This document shows positions 23,886 through 35,041 of a stretch of DNA of 64,000 bases, piece by piece; within the stretch, counting starts at the first letter, position 1, and every line of letters begins with the position of its first letter. Under the pieces are notes generated by a model. It saw only the letters and a list, made by a program, of their open reading frames with translations, was not told the origin of the DNA and searched no databases. Origin of the DNA: Rana temporaria (Eukaryota > Chordata > Amphibia > Anura > Ranidae); NCBI RefSeq assembly GCF_905171775.1, contig NC_053492.1, positions 274,773,146-274,837,145 of the forward strand. The letters run 5' to 3'. Both the position numbers and the translations under genes were made by a program.

Positions 23886-24283
23886 GGCCTCATGTACACT
23901 GCTGCCGGTAAACGGACGTTTAGGAGCAGTTGTTTTTTTTTTGTTTTTTTTTAACTGCTCCTGAACTCTCCTCTGTTATCTTATCACTACATGTACACAG
24001 GGTCGTTTATAGTCGTTTCTAGGCAGTTGTGTTTAGAGGCTTTTTCTGGAATGCATTCAGAAGCTGTGTTCAGAGACATTTCAAGCGCCAACTCACGTTT
24101 AGCAGGGTTTCCTTTAAAGACGTTTTTCATTTTAACCCAAAAAAAATGTAAATTAAATCCAAACATGGCTAAACGCGGCATGGCATGTAAACGCAGCTAA
24201 ACAAACGTTTTTAGACACCGGTTTCTAGCTGTCAAGTTAAATCGTTCAGGAGAGGCTGAACAACGTCTTGTGTACATGAAGCC
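23886..24283. mobile_element. Harbinger-like MITE, TAA TSD
   Basis: The ends are GGCCTCATGTACAC and GTGTACATGAAGCC, with TAA at 23883-23885 and 24284-24286. 398 bp, non-coding. Confidence 0.7.
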
Positions 24284-24305
24284 TAACGCTGTCAAATGTA
24301 AATAG

Positions 24306-25043
24306 TAGGGCTGTGCGTTAAACGCGATATTAACGGCGTTAACGCAAACCCATGTTAACGCTGTCAATATTTTTATCGCGCGATTAACGCAGGAGCCCTC
24401 GGGGTGGACATGCAGCGTGTGCAGCGGCGCAGCGCGGCTTACCTTCTCGCTGGATTCACAGGCAAGTTACTCACCTTGTCCCTGGATCCAGCGATGCCAC
24501 CCCGCTGTGTGATCGAGCGGGTCCTCCTTGCTTGGCGGGTCCTCCTTGCTTGGCGGGTCCTCCTTGCTTGGCGGGTCCTCCTCGCTCGGCGGGTCCTCCT
24601 CGCTCGATTCACAGTGCCTGTGTGCCGCCGAGCTCCGTTCCCTGCGACGTTACGACGCACGGGAGCGGAGAACGGCGCCAAATTTAAAAAAGTAAACAAA
24701 CACAATACACACAGTATACTGTAATCTTATAGATTACAGTACTGTATGTAAAAAATACACACACCCCTTGTCCCTAGTGGTCTGCCCAGTGCCCTACATG
24801 TTCTTTTATAAAATAAAAACTATTCTTTCTGCCTGAAAAACTGTAGATTGTCCAAAAGTGTCCCTTTATGTCAAAAATGGTTTTAGATCAGCTAGAAAAC
24901 AGCGATAATAAATTATAATCACTTGCAGAATTGTGCGATATTTGTGGGGAAATTCATCATAAATTAGAGCGATTAATCGTGAGTTAACTATGACATTAAT
25001 GCGATTAATCGCGATTAAAAATTTTAATCGTTTGACAGCACTA
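24306..25043. mobile_element. hAT non-autonomous element with exact 8-bp TSD
   Basis: The ends TAGGGCTGTGCG and GACAGCACTA are flanked by GTAAATAG at 24298-24305 and 25044-25051. GCGATTAATCG-type subterminal repeats line both ends. An internal 18-bp tandem repeat lies at 24526-24612. Confidence 0.85.
24526..24612 (+). repeat. 18-bp tandem repeat, about 5 copies
   Basis: GCGGGTCCTCCTTGCTTG is repeated, with later units reading CTCGCTCG in place of TTGCTTG. The ORFs over it on both strands (RVLLAW-like repeats) are artefacts. Confidence 0.85.
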
Positions 25044-25051
25044 GTAAATAG

Positions 25052-25941
25052 CATTAAGCCCTGGAGGTGTCATGCACCTCGCTGGACTCAACTCATAGTG
25101 TGCCCTCATTTTTTCAAATGAGCTGAATTCCTGGAATTCAGCTTTAAGCACTGTTAAGCAAAATAAGTAAATGCCCCCAACACATGTGATATTCTCTAAT
25201 GATCTCTGTATGTTGAATAAAAAGTATCTAGCTGCTTACAGCAATTTGAATACATTAACCTAGAAAGCCATTAGAGCAGAGGTAAAAAGGTCAAGAATCA
25301 TTGAACTCATTTTCTCCATCCTTTACAGATTGCGTAGCACAATGTATAATATTCAACATGTTGGTTTAGTGTTCTGCAATTGCACTACATATGTTTATTC
25401 TAACATGCTGATGCATGGCCATATGTCACAAAAATACATAAATATAAAATAGCTATAACAATTATGTGTTACTACATTATATTCAAAATCCATTTTATTA
25501 AAATTATTCAGGCCCAGATTTATCCATGATTACACAGGTTACGGATTTGTCTGCTATCCTAAACAAATAGCCGCTAATAAGTGTTAATGCTCAGCACCCT
25601 TGATATATCTAGGTCATAGAATCTGACAGAATGATGTCAGAAAGTTAATGCTCAAAACAAAGGATATAAATAAAAACATAGCACATTTTGAGCATCCTTC
25701 CAAAATATATACGGTAATCCTATATTCAAATTTCTGATTTTTAGAATACATTTTTTAAGGCATAAAACAAGCAACAGTGCTGGGTAAGATAGTTTTGCCT
25801 AATTATTATGTATAATAACAGAAAATCTACTTGACAAGATATGTACATTTGACTAAGAAAGCCTTGAGCTGAACTTGATTTGCCATTGAGGATGTCAGTG
25901 CAGCGAGCATTTCCCTTCTGGCAAATGTAAATATACAAACA
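25052..25941. other. Stretch without gene
   Basis: AT-rich sequence. No repeat ends or coding signal recognised. Confidence 0.4.
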
Positions 25942-27062
25942 CAGTATCTCACAAGTGAGAACACACCTCACATTTTTCTAAATATTTTATTATATCTTTT
26001 CATGTGACAACACTGCAACAAATGTCACTTTGCTACAATGTAAAGTAGTGAGTGTACAGCTTGTATAACAGTGTAAATTTGCTGTCCCCTCAAAATAACT
26101 CAACACACAGCCATTAATGTCTAAACCTCTGGCAACAAAAGTGAGTACACCCCTAAGTGAAACGTTCAAAATTGGGCCCAAAATCTCAATATTTTGTGTG
26201 GCCACCATTATTTTCCAGCACTGCCTCAACCCTCTTTGGCTTGGAGTTCACCAGAGCTTCACAGGTTGTCACTGGAGTCCTCTTCCACTCCTCCATGATG
26301 ACATCACTGAGCTGCAGGATTTTAGAGACCTTGCTATGTTCAAAAGGGTTTAGGTCAGGCAACATGCTTGGCCAGTCCATCACTTTTACCCTCAGCTTCT
26401 TTAGCAAGGCAGTGGTCGTCTAGAAGGTGTGTTTGGGGTCGTTATGTTAGAATTCTCCAGTATGTCACAGTACATGTTGGCATTCATGGTTCCCTCAATG
26501 AACTGTAGCTCCCCAGTGCTGGCAGCACTCATGCAGCTCCAGACCATGACACTCCCACCACCATGCTTGACTGTAGGCAAGACCCACTTGTCTTTGTTTT
26601 CCTCACCTGGTTGCCGCCACACTTGCTTGACACCATCTGAACCAAATAAGTTTATCTTGGTCTCAGACCACAGGACATGGTTCCAGTAATCCATGTCCTT
26701 AGTCTGCTTGTCTTCAGCAAACTGTTTGTGGGCTTTCTTGTGCATCATTTTTAGACAGACTGGATGAGGCTTCCTTCTGGGATGACAGCCATGCAGACCA
26801 ATTTGAAGCAGTGTGCAGTGTATGGTCTGAGCACTGACAGACTGACCCCCCTCCCCTTCAACCTCTGTAGCAATGCTGGCAGCACTCATACATCTATTTC
26901 CCAAAGAAAACCTCTGGATATGACGCTGAGCATGTGCACTCAACTTCTTTGGTCGACCATGGCGAGGCCTATTCTGAGTGGTCCTGTTAAACCGCTGTAT
27001 GGTCTTGGCCACCCTGCTGCAGCACAGTTTCAGGGTCTTGACAATCTTCCTATAGTCTAGGC

Positions 27063-27374
27063 CAGGGATCTCTAAACTGCGAGGGCCAGATGTGGCCCTT
27101 TGCTAGCCTTTATCTGGCCCTTGGGGCACTATTACTCTCACTGACACCAACAGTGGGGCACCATTACTTCCACCGATAACTTTGATTGGATACTATTCCT
27201 TCTACTGATAGGGGCACTACTCCTACTCCTATTGACCACCAACCCTGAGGCCATATTACTTCTCACTGATGCCGGGCCCAGGACATTTTCTGCCCACGCT
27301 GGCCACAATTTGGCCCTCCTAAAGTCTGAAGGACTATAAACTGGCCCTTTGTTTAAAAAGTTTGGAGACCTCTG
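27063..27374. mobile_element. hAT MITE A inside the Tc1, exact 8-bp TSD
   Basis: The ends CAGGGATCTCTAAACT and AGTTTGGAGACCTCTG are flanked by GTCTAGGC at 27055-27062 and 27375-27382. Confidence 0.88.
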
Positions 27375-27397
27375 GTCTAGGCCATCTTTATGTAGAG

Positions 27398-27545
27398 CAT
27401 GGGTCTTCAAACTACTGCCCTCCAGTTGTTAAGGAGCTACAATTCCCATCATGCCTAGTCATGTATGTGAATGTCAGTGTGTTACAATGCCTCATGGGAT
27501 GTGTAGTTCTACAACAGCTGGAGGGCCGTAGTTTCAGGATCCATG
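27398..27545. mobile_element. hAT MITE B inside the Tc1, exact 8-bp TSD
   Basis: The ends CATGGGTCTTCAAACTAC and GTAGTTTCAGGATCCATG are flanked by ATGTAGAG at 27390-27397 and 27546-27553. The element is almost entirely a foldback of 148 bp. Confidence 0.88.
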
Positions 27546-27967
27546 ATGTAGAGCAACAATTTTTTCAGATCCTCAGAGAGTTCTTTGCCATGAGGTGCCA
27601 TGTTGAACTTCCAGTGACCAGTAAGGGAGTGAGAGCAATAACACCAAATTTAACACACCTGCTCCCCATTCACAACCAAGACCTTGTATCACTAATGAGT
27701 CAAATGACTCCAGGGAGGGAATATGGCTAATTGGGCCCAATTTGTCCTTTTTCACTTGGGGGTGTACTCACTTTTGTTGCCAAAAACCATTAATGGCTCT
27801 GTGTTGAGTTCTTTTTAAGGGGACCCTAAATTTACACTGTTATACAAGCTGTACACTTACTACTTTACATTGTAGCAAAATGCCATTTCTTCAGTGTTGT
27901 CACATGAAAAGATATAATAAAATATTTACAAAAATGTGAGGGGTGTACTCACTTTTGTGAGATACTG

Positions 27968-29284
27968 TACAGTATGAGCAACCTTTTGAGCAGTTCAAGA
28001 CAAGATTTTTGTGTACATGTTTACCAATTAATGTATCCACAGTAATGCAGGCTGTAGATTACATTAAACAATGCTGCTGAATAAGATAAACAGAATCTAG
28101 AAAAGCCTTCTTGTCACTTATCAGTGGATATAAAGGACCAAGTACATGCCGCAATTCTATAGGCAGGCACTGACTAGTTCAGTGTGTACTCTGCATTCCA
28201 GCAAGCAAGCCAGGTGTAAAAGATAACATCCACAAGTTGTGCCCAGTGTGAGGCACACATCAGGTACTGGTAGCCATATGAAGATTCATACCTACTAACA
28301 CTTCTGCATACACCATCAGTATATTGGTGAGTGTCATTCTTTTATCTTACTTCCAAAGCGACTTTGTATTTTGCCAAATGCCAACTAAAATATTTAACTG
28401 CGTTACAGTGTATGACAGTCCGCAGCCATGCAAAAAGTATCATTTATTAAAATGAATATGTCACAATTCATTACAATCAACCATTTTAAGTAGTGCATGC
28501 GATGTTATACTTGTTGGCTATTTCTGGTCTTCTCTTGTCATATGCTGCTATGCCTCTTAGAAATTATTTGTTACAGGCATATGCAAATGGCAAGAAGATT
28601 AACTTATCAGACATTTCTTGGGAAAAAAAAAAAAGATGGCCCCTATCACGGAACCTTCCAAAAATTAGGAAACTGATGTAGATTGACAGATTACAGTAAA
28701 TAAAAGAGAGAAACTCTATGTGTGGAAGACAGGTACAAAATTATTGGCAGTGGTATAAAGTGGGTGCTCAAGCAAAACTAAAAACCCAAAAGCCTGTCTA
28801 AGAATATAGAAATAACAGAAAAAAATAAAATAAAAAAATCATTCATACTCAGATATGATTTGTAGGATATTTTAGGTATTACCATATGGGAAGATAAGCA
28901 TGTCTGCCCAAATGATATGTCACTAAAAATCTATTCAATTTATCTACAAATATAAAAACGAATACCTATAAAGTATTTGAATATCTATACCTGCAGAGTT
29001 AGCACATCTACCAAGAGGAACATTGCAGTAAGGTGTAAGCAGGTATTGCTGCACTACCATGTTTGTGCATAAGTAAATCTAAGTTCCCCAAAGTAACCGT
29101 ACAATGATATCAGGAAACTTATGAATAGCTCTCTTCCATACCAATTTCAAACAATCCTGATTTTTTTGTGTTAAATGCCTTGATCAGCATTATATTACAA
29201 TGTATGATATTAAAAGGAAACAATTTGAAGGCCAACCTAAGCAAACATTCCAACATCATAGACCCATCAGCAACTGTCAGTTAC
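27968..29284 (-). other. Probable FAM184A intron 1, proximal part
   Basis: Intron sequence begins at the GT donor (29284-29283, minus) and runs leftward. No second exon was recognised anywhere to the left, so the intron probably continues past the window edge. Several ORFs here (for example 28493-28681) have no recognisable content. Confidence 0.6.
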
Positions 29285-29464
29285 CTTGGTCAGCTGTGCT
29301 ATCTTTTTGCTCATCTTAAGGTGCAGGTCTGCAGTGTACTCCATGTTCAAACCGGCTTGATGTGCCATCACACCAGAAGACGAGGGTACAAACTTGGCAG
29401 CACTGGCAGAAGCCCCTCCACCGTAATAATGCTGTTGCTGCTGCCAGCTCATCCCGGTCGCCAT
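29285..29464 (-). CDS. FAM184A: FAM184A, first coding exon (60 codons)
   Basis: The 60-residue peptide begins MATGMSWQQQQHYYGGG, continues through AAKFVPSSS and NMEYTADLHLKMSKK and ends KIAQLTK. This matches the N terminus of vertebrate FAM184A as I know it (MSWQQ-HYYGG-AAKFAPS followed by HLKMSKKIAQLTK), where the next exon starts a long coiled-coil protein. The start lies in a strong Kozak context (GAAG before ATG, G after). The exon ends AAG followed by GTAACTGAC, a good splice donor, in phase 0. The reading frame past 29285 is intron. FAM184A is a poorly characterised coiled-coil protein. Relative to mammals the Q-run and the GASAS insert are longer. The exon is intact. Confidence 0.85.
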
Positions 29465-29720
29465 CTTCAGGGCTTTAAATCCCTCTCACCTCCCCCTAAA
29501 AAGCAGAGGATAGGAAATTGTTGACACTCCAGAGACAATAAAACCACAATGGGAGATGAATTAAGAAAGAGCAATGTGCTGATGTGCAGCCTGAGGGATG
29601 TGACTGTGCAGTGACTGAGGCAAGCGTTGCTCGCTCCCCCTCCCCACGCTGTGTGTGAGGATAACACAGACTCCGTGAGTAGGGAGATCCAATGAAAGAG
29701 TAGGAAATGATTAAGGGGAT
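29465..29720 (-). promoter_or_regulatory. FAM184A: FAM184A 5' UTR and probable core promoter region
   Basis: Immediately upstream of the start on the minus strand lies GGATTTAAAGCCCTGAAG. Beyond it is CT-rich sequence with CCTCAGTCACTGCACAGTC and a GGGAGCGAGC block. Transcription must start in or near this region if exon 1 is the true first exon. I see no unambiguous TATA box placed for it, so the start site is undetermined. Confidence 0.5.
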
Positions 29721-31148
29721 GTACAAGAATGGGATGTGTATTTGTACACTAAATACATTTTAACATATGTAGCATCAAATGACATATGGGCAGAACATAT
29801 GCAAACAACTTGTAATACCTATAATCATAAAATATATTATTTTCTTTTTCAATGATTTATATTCTATATAACCTTGTTGTGCAAAGGTATCCTGAGGAAA
29901 GCATACAGTAAATGTATAAAAAATAGAACACACTAGTGTTTACATGGGCACATTTTAGAACGATAAAACTTTGCAAATAGAGTGCTTTATGAAACATCCC
30001 AAACATAGCCACATTTCTCCTTTCTGTGCAAGGAAATTGTAAAAAAGGTATGTATGTCAAGTGTTCATTTATTATTGAATTAATAAAAATCAAAACACAT
30101 CTTGTTGTGGGCAACAGTTTATGAACCCTCTCAATTGCCCAGGGCCGTCATTAGAAATTATTAGGCCCTGTTCCGCTTACCTGACAGGGTACCTGCAAAC
30201 TCCTTTACAGGCTACCTGAGAGGATCCCCCTTTTTAAAGGTAGTGCTGCTTGTAGCCCACTATTGGCAGCCTTACTACCCCTAAACACCACCCTTACCCT
30301 GCTGCCCTAGGCTCTGGCACACCAGTCATGTATCTTTTGAATAAATACAGGTATGGCCATGTGGTACTTGAGTAACAGTAGTATAATGCATAACAGTTAG
30401 CTGAAAGGTGTCCAAAATGACAAGCTGAAGGTGTGAGCCTCTTGGCCCAGCATAGCAGACATACAGTAAGCTGGAAAAAAGCATGCATTTGCAGAACAGA
30501 TCCTAACAGACATCCCCATGGCTGCAAATGAACCCAAAGGGCTGTGTAAGCGCTGTTGTGTAGAGGGGGAGGGCTATGCATCGAAGGAGGAGGGGGATGA
30601 GGGTTGTGAACCAGAGGAGGAAGGGGATAGGGCTGTGGACCAAAGGAGGAGGAGATGAAGGCTGTGGATAAAAGAAGGTGAGGGCTGTGAACCAAAGGAG
30701 GAAAGGGGTGAGGACTCTGGACCTGGGCTCTGTTTCTGGCAGCAGTCAAAAGGTTGCAGTGTTCCTCACTTGCTTCCTTGCTTAAATGCACAAAGCCCCA
30801 TCAGCCAACCGCCCTGTCTCTTACCTCCATGTGTCCAGGATAGGTGGCCTCAATCCCTGAAGATGTCTCTGCTGTATGCAAAGAATTTAAGCATCCAGGA
30901 AAGAGAGGGAGATACTAGAGGGGGGCAGGGCATGTATAGGGAGGAGATTAGACATCCAGCTGGGGCTCTAAAAGACCCCCCCCCCACTGAGTCAATGACT
31001 GGACTGGCTGTACCCCTCTATCGGCAGACGACTGCCTACTGCTGCCACTGGCCCTTCTACTCAGTCCACACATTATGACCTCCTTTCTAGAGGGTACGTG
31101 GAAGGAGTATGAACTGATTTCCGAGAATCGTCTTACAGCCATATTGTA
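29721..31148. other. FAM184A upstream region; no further gene seen
   Basis: Contains a degenerate G-rich tandem repeat (30560-30730) and a possible repeat end near 30140 (GGGCCGTCATTAG). The 165-aa minus ORF at 30294-30791 is the translation of that repeat and is not supported as a gene. Confidence 0.4.
30560..30730 (+). repeat. Degenerate ~30-bp G-rich minisatellite
   Basis: About five or six imperfect units of the type GAGGAGGAAGGGGATAGGGC followed by TGTGGACCAAA. Confidence 0.65.
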
Positions 31149-31432
31149 TAGTGCATCCAGAAATTATTCACAGCGCTTCACTTTTTCCACATTTTGTTAT
31201 GTTACAGCCTTATTTCAAACTGCATTCAATTAATTATATTCCTCAAAATTCTACAAACAATACTCCATGTCAACGTGAAAAAAGTTTGTTTGAAATATTT
31301 GCAAATGTAATAAAAATAAAAAACATAACAAGATGTTTCTACAACTTGATTTACCTGTGGTAAATTCAATTGATTGGACATGACTTGGAAAAACACACAC
31401 CTGTCTATATAAGGTCCCACAGTTAACAGTAC

Positions 31433-32296
31433 ATGTCAGAGCACAAACCAAGCCATGAAAGTCCAAAGGAATTGACTGTGGACCTCCAAGACAGGGTTGT
31501 ATCAATGCACAGATCTGGGGAAGGATACAGAAGAATGTCTGCAGCATTGGAGGTCCCAATGATCACATCCATCATCTGTAAATGGAAGCAATTTGAAACC
31601 ACCAGGACTCTTCCTAGATCGGGCCACCTGGACAAACTGAGCGATCGGGGGAGAAGGGCCTTAGTCAGGGAGGTGACCAAGAACCAGATGGTCACTCTGA
31701 CAGAGCTCCAGCAATTCTTTGTGGAGAGAGGAGAACCTTCCAGAGGAACAACCATTTCTGCAGCACTCCACCAATCAGGCCTGTATGGTAGAGTGGCCAG
31801 ACGGAATCCACTTCTCTGTAAAAGGCATGACAGCCTACCTGGAGTTTGCCAAAAGGCACCTGAAGGAATCTCAGACCATGAGAAACAAAATTCCCTGGTC
31901 TGATGAAACAAAGATTGAACTCTTTGGCCTTAATGGCAAGCATTATGTTTGGAGAAAACCAGGTACCGCTCATCACCTGGCCAATACCATCCCTACAGAG
32001 AAGCATGGTGGTGGCAGAATAATGCTGTGAAAAGATTTTCAGCAGGAGGACCTAGGAGACTAGTCAGGACGGTGAGGAAAATGAATGCAGCAATGTACAG
32101 AGACATTCTTGATGCGCTCTGGACCTCAGTCTGGGGCAAAGGTTCATCTTCCAACAGGACAACTAAGCACACAGCTAGGATAACAAAGGAGTGGCTATGG
32201 GACAACTCTGTGAATGTCCTTGAGTGGCCCAGCCAGAGCCCAGACTTGAATCCAATCGAACATCTCTGGAGAGATCTGAAAATGTCTTTGCATTAA
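31433..32296 (+). pseudogene. Tc1 transposase, three reading-frame pieces
   Basis: The first frame (31433 to about 31800) covers the bipartite helix-turn-helix region with ELTVDLQDRVV, RGRRALVREVTKN and TTISAALHQSGLYGRVARR. A shift near 31815 moves to the frame with MTAYLEFAKRHLKESQTMRN and the first catalytic motif WSDETKIELFG, then EKHGGGRIML and a stop near 32028. The third piece (to 32296) holds KMNAAMYRDIL, a degraded second-aspartate block (SNRTTKHTAR in place of a DNDPKHTAR-like block), and WPSQSPDLNPIEHLWRDLK with the final glutamate. This is the DD34E layout of Tc1. Stops, a frameshift and the lost second aspartate make it inactive. Confidence 0.88.
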
Positions 32297-32546
32297 CGCT
32301 TCTCATCCAACCTGATGAAACTTGAGAGGTCCTGCAAAGAAGAATGGGAGAAACAGCCCAAAAATAGGTGTGCCAAGTTTGTAGCATCATATTAAAACAG
32401 CAAAGGCTGTAAATACTGTAAGTATGTACATGTAATTTGTTTTGTTTTCTATCTTTTAATACATTTGCAAAGACTTCAAACAACCTTCTTTCATGTTGTC
32501 ATTATGGGGTATTGTTTGTGGAATTTTGTGGAAAATAATGAATGTA

Positions 32547-33031
32547 CCGTATTTATCGGCGTATACCGCGCACTATTTTGGGGCAAAATCGTGGGTGCGC
32601 GGTATACGCCGATACCCGCTTTCCCGCGACGACTTTGAATACTGCGCCGGAATATACCGAGCGCAGTACAATCGTGTATCTTCGGGCAGTCTCAGCGCCT
32701 CTCGGGCTGACGTCCTGAGCGTACAGGACGTCAGCGCGAGTTGCCGAGCCTGCCCGACGATACACGAGTGTACTGCGCTCGGTATATGTCGGTGCAGTAT
32801 TCAAACTCGGCGCGAGAAACGAGCGGGGAGGACGCGAGGACGCCGCAGAAGGACGCCGGACCCGACGAAGAGGACACCCGAAGCCGCAGACGGACGCCGG
32901 ACCCGACGAGGCCGCCGATGGACGCCGCGCAAGACACCAAAACTGTAAGTACAAAACATCTTTTTTCCACAGGAATTCGGGCAACTTTAGGGCGCTATAC
33001 GCGGGAGCGCGCTATACCCCGATAAATACGG
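32547..33031. mobile_element. TA-flanked MITE with CCGTATTTATCGG ends
   Basis: Inverted ends CCGTATTTATCGGCGTAT and ATACCCCGATAAATACGG, with TA at 32545-32546 and 33032-33033. It sits exactly inside the Tc1 right inverted repeat. Internal inverted blocks (TACGCCGAT, GCGCAGTA) make the ORFs on both strands shadows of one palindrome. Confidence 0.8.
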
Positions 33032-34036
33032 TAATCCATTTTAAAATAAGGCTGTAACATAAAAAAAATTGGAAAAAGTGAAGCAATGTGAATACTTTCC
33101 ATATGCACTATAAATGAACACTTAGGGCCTGATTCTCAAAAGAGATACGCAGACTTAACTGCTGTTCAGTCTGTGCCTAACTTTGGAAACGATTCTCAAA
33201 AGGCTTTTTCCAAAGTTAGGCAGAAAATCTGACATGTGTAAGACACTTACACGGTCAGATTTTAGGATGCAGTACCGCATCCGCCACTGGGGGCATTTCT
33301 CATTGAAATGCAGCTTTGCGTATGCAAATGAGGACTTAAGCAGATTTTCAAAGCATTTCATCACTGTGATTTCTGCGTAAGTTCCGAATTTGCCTGCGCA
33401 AAACTAGGGCTGGTTTTATAATGTGGAAAGTTAGTCACACATTGTAAAGGCCCATTCCAGCGACGGCATTTGGTATGCATTCCCGAGGGAGAACTCCACG
33501 GCAATTTTTAAATTCAAAACCGGCATGGGTTCCCCCCCCAGGAGCATACCAGGCCCTTAGGTCTGGTATTGGTTGTAAGGAGACCCCCCCTACGCCGAAA
33601 AATCGACGTAGGGGGTCCCCCTACAATCCATACCAGACCCGTATCCAAAGCACGCTACCCGGCCGGTCAGGAAGGGAGTGGGGACGAGCGAGCGCCCCCC
33701 CCCTCCTGAGCCGTGCCAGGCCGCATGCCCTCAACATGGGGGGGTTGGGTGCTCTGGGGCAGGGGGGCGCACTGCGGGCCCCCCCACCCCAGAGCACCCT
33801 GTCCCCATGTTGATGAGGACAGGACCTCTTCCCGACAACCCTTGCCGTTGGTTGTCGGGGTCTGCGGGCGGGGGCTTATCGGAATCTGGGAGTCCCCTTT
33901 AATAAGGGGGCCCCCAGATACCGGCCCCCCACCCTAAGTGAATGGATACGGGGTACATCGTACCCCTATCCATTCACCTGGAGGCAAAAAGTAAAAGTTA
34001 GTAAACACACAACACAAGGCTTTTTAAAATAATTTA

Positions 34037-34456
34037 TTATTCTGCTCCAGATGCCCCCCCTGTCTTCTTTATTAGCTCTATTAGCAGGGGGGGCTTCTTC
34101 TTCCACTCTCCGGGGGTCTTCTCCGCTCTCCGGGGGGAGTTTCTTCTTCCGCTCTCCGGGGGGGGTTTCTTCTTCCGCTCTCCGGGGGGGGGCTTCTCCG
34201 GACTCCGGGGGTCTTCTTCCATCTTCTCCCCTCTTCCGCTGTTGACTCGGCGAACCCCGGTTCTTCTGCAGATGTCCGGTGCCTTCTTCTTCAGCGCTGG
34301 CTGCCTGCTATCTGTGTGTGTTAGCTCAATTTCTAACAGGCAGCCGGCGCGGTCTTCTGTGACGTCAGGGTCTTCTCTTCTGTTCTTCTCCCCTCTTCCG
34401 ATGTTGCCTCGTCGCGTCTTGTCACTGTAATGATGGAAGCGCGCCTTGCATCCCAT
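34037..34456 (-). other. Mirror ORF, left arm (139 aa), function unknown
   Basis: A lysine/arginine/glutamate-rich frame with repeated SPEKPP- and RRAEK-type segments. It is the mirror of the right-arm ORF at 34577-35041. No known domain is recognised. The nominal first ATG overlaps the TATA-like box, so that start is doubtful if the box is used. The composition is what purine-rich repeat sequence gives by chance. Coding status is not supported beyond the open frame in both arms. Confidence 0.3.
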
Positions 34457-34577
34457 TTATATAGGCATCACCGTCCCATCATGCTCCGGCAGGTACCCAC
34501 GCGGTGGGTGCCTACCCACGTGCACCCACCACGTGGGTACCTACCGGAGCATGATGGGACGGTGATGCCTATATAAA
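34455..34577. promoter_or_regulatory. Symmetric TATA-like boxes at the palindrome centre
   Basis: TATATAAA at 34570-34577 faces right and its mirror (TTTATATA, about 34456-34463) faces left, about 50 bp either side of the axis. This is the arrangement of a divergent promoter. Function is inferred from sequence only. Confidence 0.4.
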
Positions 34578-35041
34578 TGGGATGCAAGGCGCGCTTCCAT
34601 CATTACAGCGACAAGACGCGACGAGGCAACATCGGAAGAGGGGAGAAGAACAGAAGAGAAGACCCTGACGTCACAGAAGACCGCGCCGGCTGCCTGTTAG
34701 AAATTGAGCTAACACACACAGATAGCAGGCAGCCAGCGCTGAAGAAGAAGGCATCGGACATCTGCAGAAGAACCGGGGTTCGCCGAGTCAACAGCGGAAG
34801 AGGGGAGAAGATGGAAGAAGACCCCCGGAGTCCGGAGAAGCCCCCCCCCCGGAGAGCGGAAGAAGAACCCCCCCCCGGAGAGCGGAGAAGACCCCCGGAG
34901 AGTGGAAGAAGAAGCCCCCCTGCTAATAGAGCTAATAAAGAAGACAGGGGGGGCATCCGGAGCAGAATAATAAATTATTTTAAAAAGCCTTGTGTTGTGT
35001 GTTTACTAACTTTTACTTTTTGCCTCCAGGTGAATGGATAG
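34577..35041 (+). other. Mirror ORF, right arm (154 aa), function unknown
   Basis: Near-identical to the left-arm ORF until the arms differ by indels in the SPEKPP repeat zone. It lies just downstream of TATATAAA (34570-34577) and contains AATAAA at 34934-34939. Further on, TACTAAC (about 35003-35009) is followed by a pyrimidine tract and CAG (about 35027-35029), a good 3' splice-site pattern. No domain is recognised. Confidence 0.3.

Larger units (their letters stand above)
26186..27601 (-). pseudogene. Tc1-like transposase, broken
   Basis: The start codon is at 27599-27601 (minus). The reading passes two inserted hAT MITEs, then 203 open codons (27012-26401) cover the helix-turn-helix region, a GRPKKLS linker and the front of the DDE domain, including WSETKINLFG (first aspartate replaced by a glutamate-containing SET) and KHGGGSVMVWSC. 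A frameshift near 26405 leads to the C-terminal piece with MLPDLNPFEHSK. The block carrying the second aspartate is missing or unrecognisable. This was a cut-and-paste transposase acting on TA sites; the copy is dead. Confidence 0.85.
25942..27967 (-). mobile_element. Tc1/mariner element, minus orientation, with two nested hAT MITEs
   Basis: Long inverted repeats (over 200 bp) start CAGTATCTCACA on the left and end TGTGAGATACTG on the right, with TA at 27968-27969. Both repeats contain matching ATATTTTATTATATC and ACAGCTTGTATAACAGTG blocks. The transposase lies on the minus strand and is interrupted at 27063-27374 and 27398-27545. Confidence 0.9.
31149..33109 (+). mobile_element. Tc1/mariner element, plus orientation, with nested MITE
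   Basis: The left end TAGTGCATCCAGAAATTAT and right end AATACTTTCCATATGCACTA are inverted copies, with TA on both sides (31147-31148, 33110-33111). It belongs to the same Tc1 family as 6821. The right inverted repeat is split by the element at 32547-33031. Confidence 0.9.

Noticed and set aside
28493..28681. Small ORF with a hydrophobic N terminus resembling a signal peptide
   Set aside because: 62 aa, AT-rich, in the probable FAM184A intron on the opposite strand; no homology recognised and no promoter.
30294..30791. 165-aa minus ORF upstream of FAM184A as a divergent gene
   Set aside because: Covers the degenerate G-rich tandem repeat; no domain and no splice or promoter signals.
32493..33025. 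Arg/Asp-rich ORFs of 94-151 aa on both strands
   Set aside because: Both strands are open because the segment is a palindromic MITE with a Tc1 flank.
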